9,154 bases of DNA from Chloroflexota bacterium (GTDB lineage Bacteria; Chloroflexota; Limnocylindria; Limnocylindrales; CSP1-4): the NCBI GenBank assembly GCA_021812735.1, contig JAKAMV010000343.1:1-9154 (forward strand), given 5' to 3'. Position numbers and translations under genes: made by a program. Positions 7,183-9,154 of the stretch are shown here, piece by piece (positions within the stretch are counted from its first letter, which is position 1; the number at the start of each line of letters is the position of its first letter). The notes below the pieces were generated by a model. It was not told the DNA's origin. It made no database searches and saw only the letters and a program-made list of their open reading frames with translations.

Positions 7183-8003
7183 GCCAGGTCCGTCTCGATT
7201 CCGAACGCCTCGACCACCGAGCGCAGCTGGTCGTCCGTGAGGCGCTCACCCCGGCCGCCGGCGACGACGTCCATGTACTCGTAGCGGGCGCCTGCCTCGG
7301 CGTACTCGATCCGGTCCACGGCCCTGGTCACCGAGATGTCCGAGCGCGCCATGACGCCATGCTTGGCCCAGACGTCGATCCGATGGGTGCGCAGGCTCTC
7401 CACGTTGGCGGCCATCAGCGCCGCGGAGCCGGGGATCATGAACGGCAGCACGCCGATCCCGCGCGGCAGCTGGACGATGGTCTCGGGCTCCCAGCGCATC
7501 ACGCGGGCATTGAAGTACGCCTCCTCCTGATACGCCGGGATATGCGACAGGTACGTGATGTGCGGTGGCTGGGCGTGGACGACCGCGTGGAAGTTGGTCC
7601 CCGTCCGCGCCACGACGTCCTCGTGGACGGCGAGGTGCGAGTTCCACTCCGACGTCAGGCGCTCGAACAGCCGGGTCGGGGCTGTGTGCAGGGTGCCGGT
7701 CGCGCCGCCGCCGGCGACAACCACGGCGCCCAGGCTCGCCGTCGCGTTGCCCGCCAGGTCGCGGAGCCGGCGGCCCGAGCCCGTCACGATCACCGTGCAG
7801 CCGGCGAGGTGCGGGGCCGGCACGGGCAGGGCGATCGGCTCGGCGTTCGGGAACCGGCGTCGAACCTCGATCGGCCAGCCGATGCACACGCTGATGTTGC
7901 CGGCGGCGCCCTCCCCGGCGTCGATCGCGGCGATGCGGCGCCCGCCCTCGCCGATCGACTCGATGATCTCCCCCAGGCCCGGGAACGGCTCGTTCAGCGG
8001 CAT
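7179..8003 (-). CDS. rhaD: Rhamnulose-1-phosphate aldolase, RhaD type (class II aldolase)
   Basis: The enzyme should cleave L-rhamnulose 1-phosphate to DHAP and L-lactaldehyde using zinc. It has 274 residues, as I recall for E. coli RhaD, and the same order of motifs: AAGNIS (33-38), VIVTGSGRRLRDL (71-83), TSEWNSHL with E119, VVHAQPPHITYLSH, GVLPFMIPG (184-192) and VWAKHGV with H215. E119, H143 and H215 line up with the catalytic Glu and two zinc His of E. coli RhaD. The remaining zinc His, two residues after the first, is Q145 here, with H148 three residues further on. The ATG at 8003 lies 7 bases after the rhaI stop, with GGTGAGG overlapping that stop as ribosome site. Its stop overlaps the PHP-like gene. 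The family assignment is strong; exact substrate specificity is less certain because a second aldolase lies in the same operon. Confidence 0.9.
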   Translation of the reverse strand: MPLNEPFPGLGEIIESIGEGGRRIAAIDAGEGAAGNISVCIGWPIEVRRRFPNAEPIALPVPAPHLAGCTVIVTGSGRRLRDLAGNATASLGAVVVAGGGATGTLHTAPTRLFERLTSEWNSHLAVHEDVVARTGTNFHAVVHAQPPHITYLSHIPAYQEEAYFNARVMRWEPETIVQLPRGIGVLPFMIPGSAALMAANVESLRTHRIDVWAKHGVMARSDISVTRAVDRIEYAEAGARYEYMDVVAGGRGERLTDDQLRSVVEAFGIETDLA

Positions 8004-8010
8004 CGGGCCC

Positions 8011-9154
8011 TCACCAGCTGGCCGCGGTGCCGCCGACGCGGGCGGCGTACTTCGCCTCCTCCTCGCCCGAGGCGAGGTAGGCCCGATACGGGTCCGCCGG
8101 CAGGCCGCGTGCGGAGCGAAGCTCGGCGAGCAGCGGCCGGACGTCGGTGTTGAACGCGTCCCACAGGCAGCCGTTCGCCTCGAGCACGTCGCCCGAGGCC
8201 TGGGCGGCCACGAGGCGCTCGCGGTCGACGAGCAGGGCCTTCGCGACGGTCTCCTGCAGGTTCATCACCGACCGGATCATCGCCGGCACCTTGGGCTCGA
8301 TGTTGTGGCACTGATCGAGCATGTAGCACGTCGCGTTGGCGGTGGCCTGCGCGACCGCGTCCCCGCCGTCGCGCATCGCGTTCACGAGCTCGTGCACGAT
8401 GCGGAACAGCTGGTAGGGGTCGATCGAGCCGACCATCAGGTCGTCGTCGCCGTACTTCTTGTCGTTGAGGTCGAAGGCGAACAGCTTCCCCTCCGCCAGG
8501 AGCAGCGCCACGATCTGCTCGATGTTGACGCCCATCGCGTGGTGGCCGGTGTCCACGCACACGCCGGCCCGGTCGCCCAGCTGGCGGACGACATTGAGGC
8601 TCTGGCCCCAGTCCTGGACGTCGGTGGCGTACAGGGCGGGCTCGTACAGCTTGTACTCGAGGTACATGCGGGCCTTCGCGGGCAGGTGCGCGTACGCCTC
8701 CTTGAGGCCGGCGACCAGGCGCCGGTGCCGTCCGCGGAGGTCGTCCTGGCCCGGGTAGTTGGTCCCGTCGCCGAGCCAGACCTTGACGGCCTGCGCGTCG
8801 AGCGTCTCCGCGATCTCGCAGCACCCGACGATGGCGGCGACGGCCTTGCCGCGCACGGCCGGGTCCGGGTGGCAGACCGAGCCCAGCTTGTAGTCGAGGT
8901 CCTGGAACGTGTTGCTGTTGATGCCGCCGAAGACGAGGCCGCGCTCCCTGGCGAACGCGCCCAGGCCCGCCCAGTCGTCCACGGTGTCCCAGGGGATGTG
9001 GAGGCTGACCGACCGGGCCACGCCCGTGTACCGGTTGACCGTGGCGGCGTCCTCGACCTTCTCGAACACTGTGCGCGGCACGCCCTGCTGGGGGAACACC
9101 CGGAACCGGGTGCCGGTGTTGACGAAGCCCCATGACGGGATCTCGATGTTGAGG
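8011..9154 (-). CDS. rhaI: L-rhamnose isomerase, RhaI type (xylose-isomerase-like TIM barrel), 5' end outside window
   Basis: RhaI interconverts L-rhamnose and L-rhamnulose, and relatives also act on D-allose and other aldoses. About 380 residues are visible; the start lies beyond the window, and a short N-terminus is missing compared with the roughly 430-residue Pseudomonas stutzeri enzyme. The visible part opens with IPSWGFVNTGTRFRVFPQQG and continues with the family's TVFEKVEDAA, KVWLGDGTNYPGQDDLRGR, YLEYKLYEPALYATDVQDWGQ, GVCVDTGHHAMGVNIEQ, LNDKKYGDDDLMVGSIDPYQLFRI and MLDQCHNIEPK. Probable metal ligands are the Glu of LEYK and the Asp of VDTGHH, 35 residues apart as in the P. stutzeri enzyme. 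The His that I recall before (F)ND in the FHFND motif is Asp here (FAFDLND). As the first visible gene it probably feeds the two aldolases downstream, via a kinase not encoded in this window. Confidence 0.93.
   Translation of the reverse strand, partial: LNIEIPSWGFVNTGTRFRVFPQQGVPRTVFEKVEDAATVNRYTGVARSVSLHIPWDTVDDWAGLGAFARERGLVFGGINSNTFQDLDYKLGSVCHPDPAVRGKAVAAIVGCCEIAETLDAQAVKVWLGDGTNYPGQDDLRGRHRRLVAGLKEAYAHLPAKARMYLEYKLYEPALYATDVQDWGQSLNVVRQLGDRAGVCVDTGHHAMGVNIEQIVALLLAEGKLFAFDLNDKKYGDDDLMVGSIDPYQLFRIVHELVNAMRDGGDAVAQATANATCYMLDQCHNIEPKVPAMIRSVMNLQETVAKALLVDRERLVAAQASGDVLEANGCLWDAFNTDVRPLLAELRSARGLPADPYRAYLASGEEEAKYAARVGGTAASW

Noticed and set aside
6109..7284. Plus-strand open frame of 391 codons opposite the PHP-like gene
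   Set aside because: It has antisense composition only, and the minus-strand gene fits its neighbours by exact 4-base overlaps.
7555..9135. Plus-strand open frame of 526 codons opposite rhaD and rhaI
   Set aside because: It spans two real minus-strand genes and their junction, with shadow-like composition and no family signature.

Overview
The window is a block of seven tightly packed genes, all on the minus strand, from a very GC-rich bacterium. High GC in almost every third codon position, frequent GTG starts and 4-base stop/start overlaps fit an actinobacterium or a high-GC Chloroflexota lineage. The sequence alone does not decide between them. I see no RNA gene, mobile element, CRISPR array or terminator. 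No gap between genes exceeds 40 bases.

In transcription order, from high to low coordinates, the genes are: (1) a RhaI-type L-rhamnose isomerase, cut at its 5' end by the window edge; (2) a 274-residue RhaD-type rhamnulose-1-phosphate aldolase; (3) a 403-residue PHP-like putative metal-dependent hydrolase of unknown role; (4) a 679-residue fusion of a class II aldolase and a short-chain dehydrogenase (RhaEW/YuxG type); (5) a 554-residue medium-chain dehydrogenase related to L-sorbose-1-phosphate reductase, which appears to carry two Rossmann domains in tandem; (6) a 344-residue sorbitol/threonine-dehydrogenase-like zinc enzyme; (7) the start and most of a 2-oxoacid dehydrogenase E1 alpha chain, cut at its 3' end by the window edge.

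The core reads as 6-deoxyhexose catabolism. L-rhamnose is isomerised to L-rhamnulose; a kinase not present here would make L-rhamnulose 1-phosphate; an aldolase splits it into DHAP and L-lactaldehyde; and the dehydrogenase half of the fusion may oxidise the lactaldehyde. The four junctions from gene 2 to gene 6 are ATGA or GTGA overlaps, so these genes are probably translated as a coupled unit.

Several features do not fit the textbook pathway: two different aldolases in one operon, with the stand-alone one departing from the usual zinc-ligand pattern; an unassigned PHP-like protein between them; a double-Rossmann dehydrogenase; a substitution at a likely metal ligand in the isomerase; and an enlarged thiamine-diphosphate E1 subunit at the end. 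Together they suggest a variant or extended pathway for a deoxy sugar or related polyol, not plain rhamnose use.
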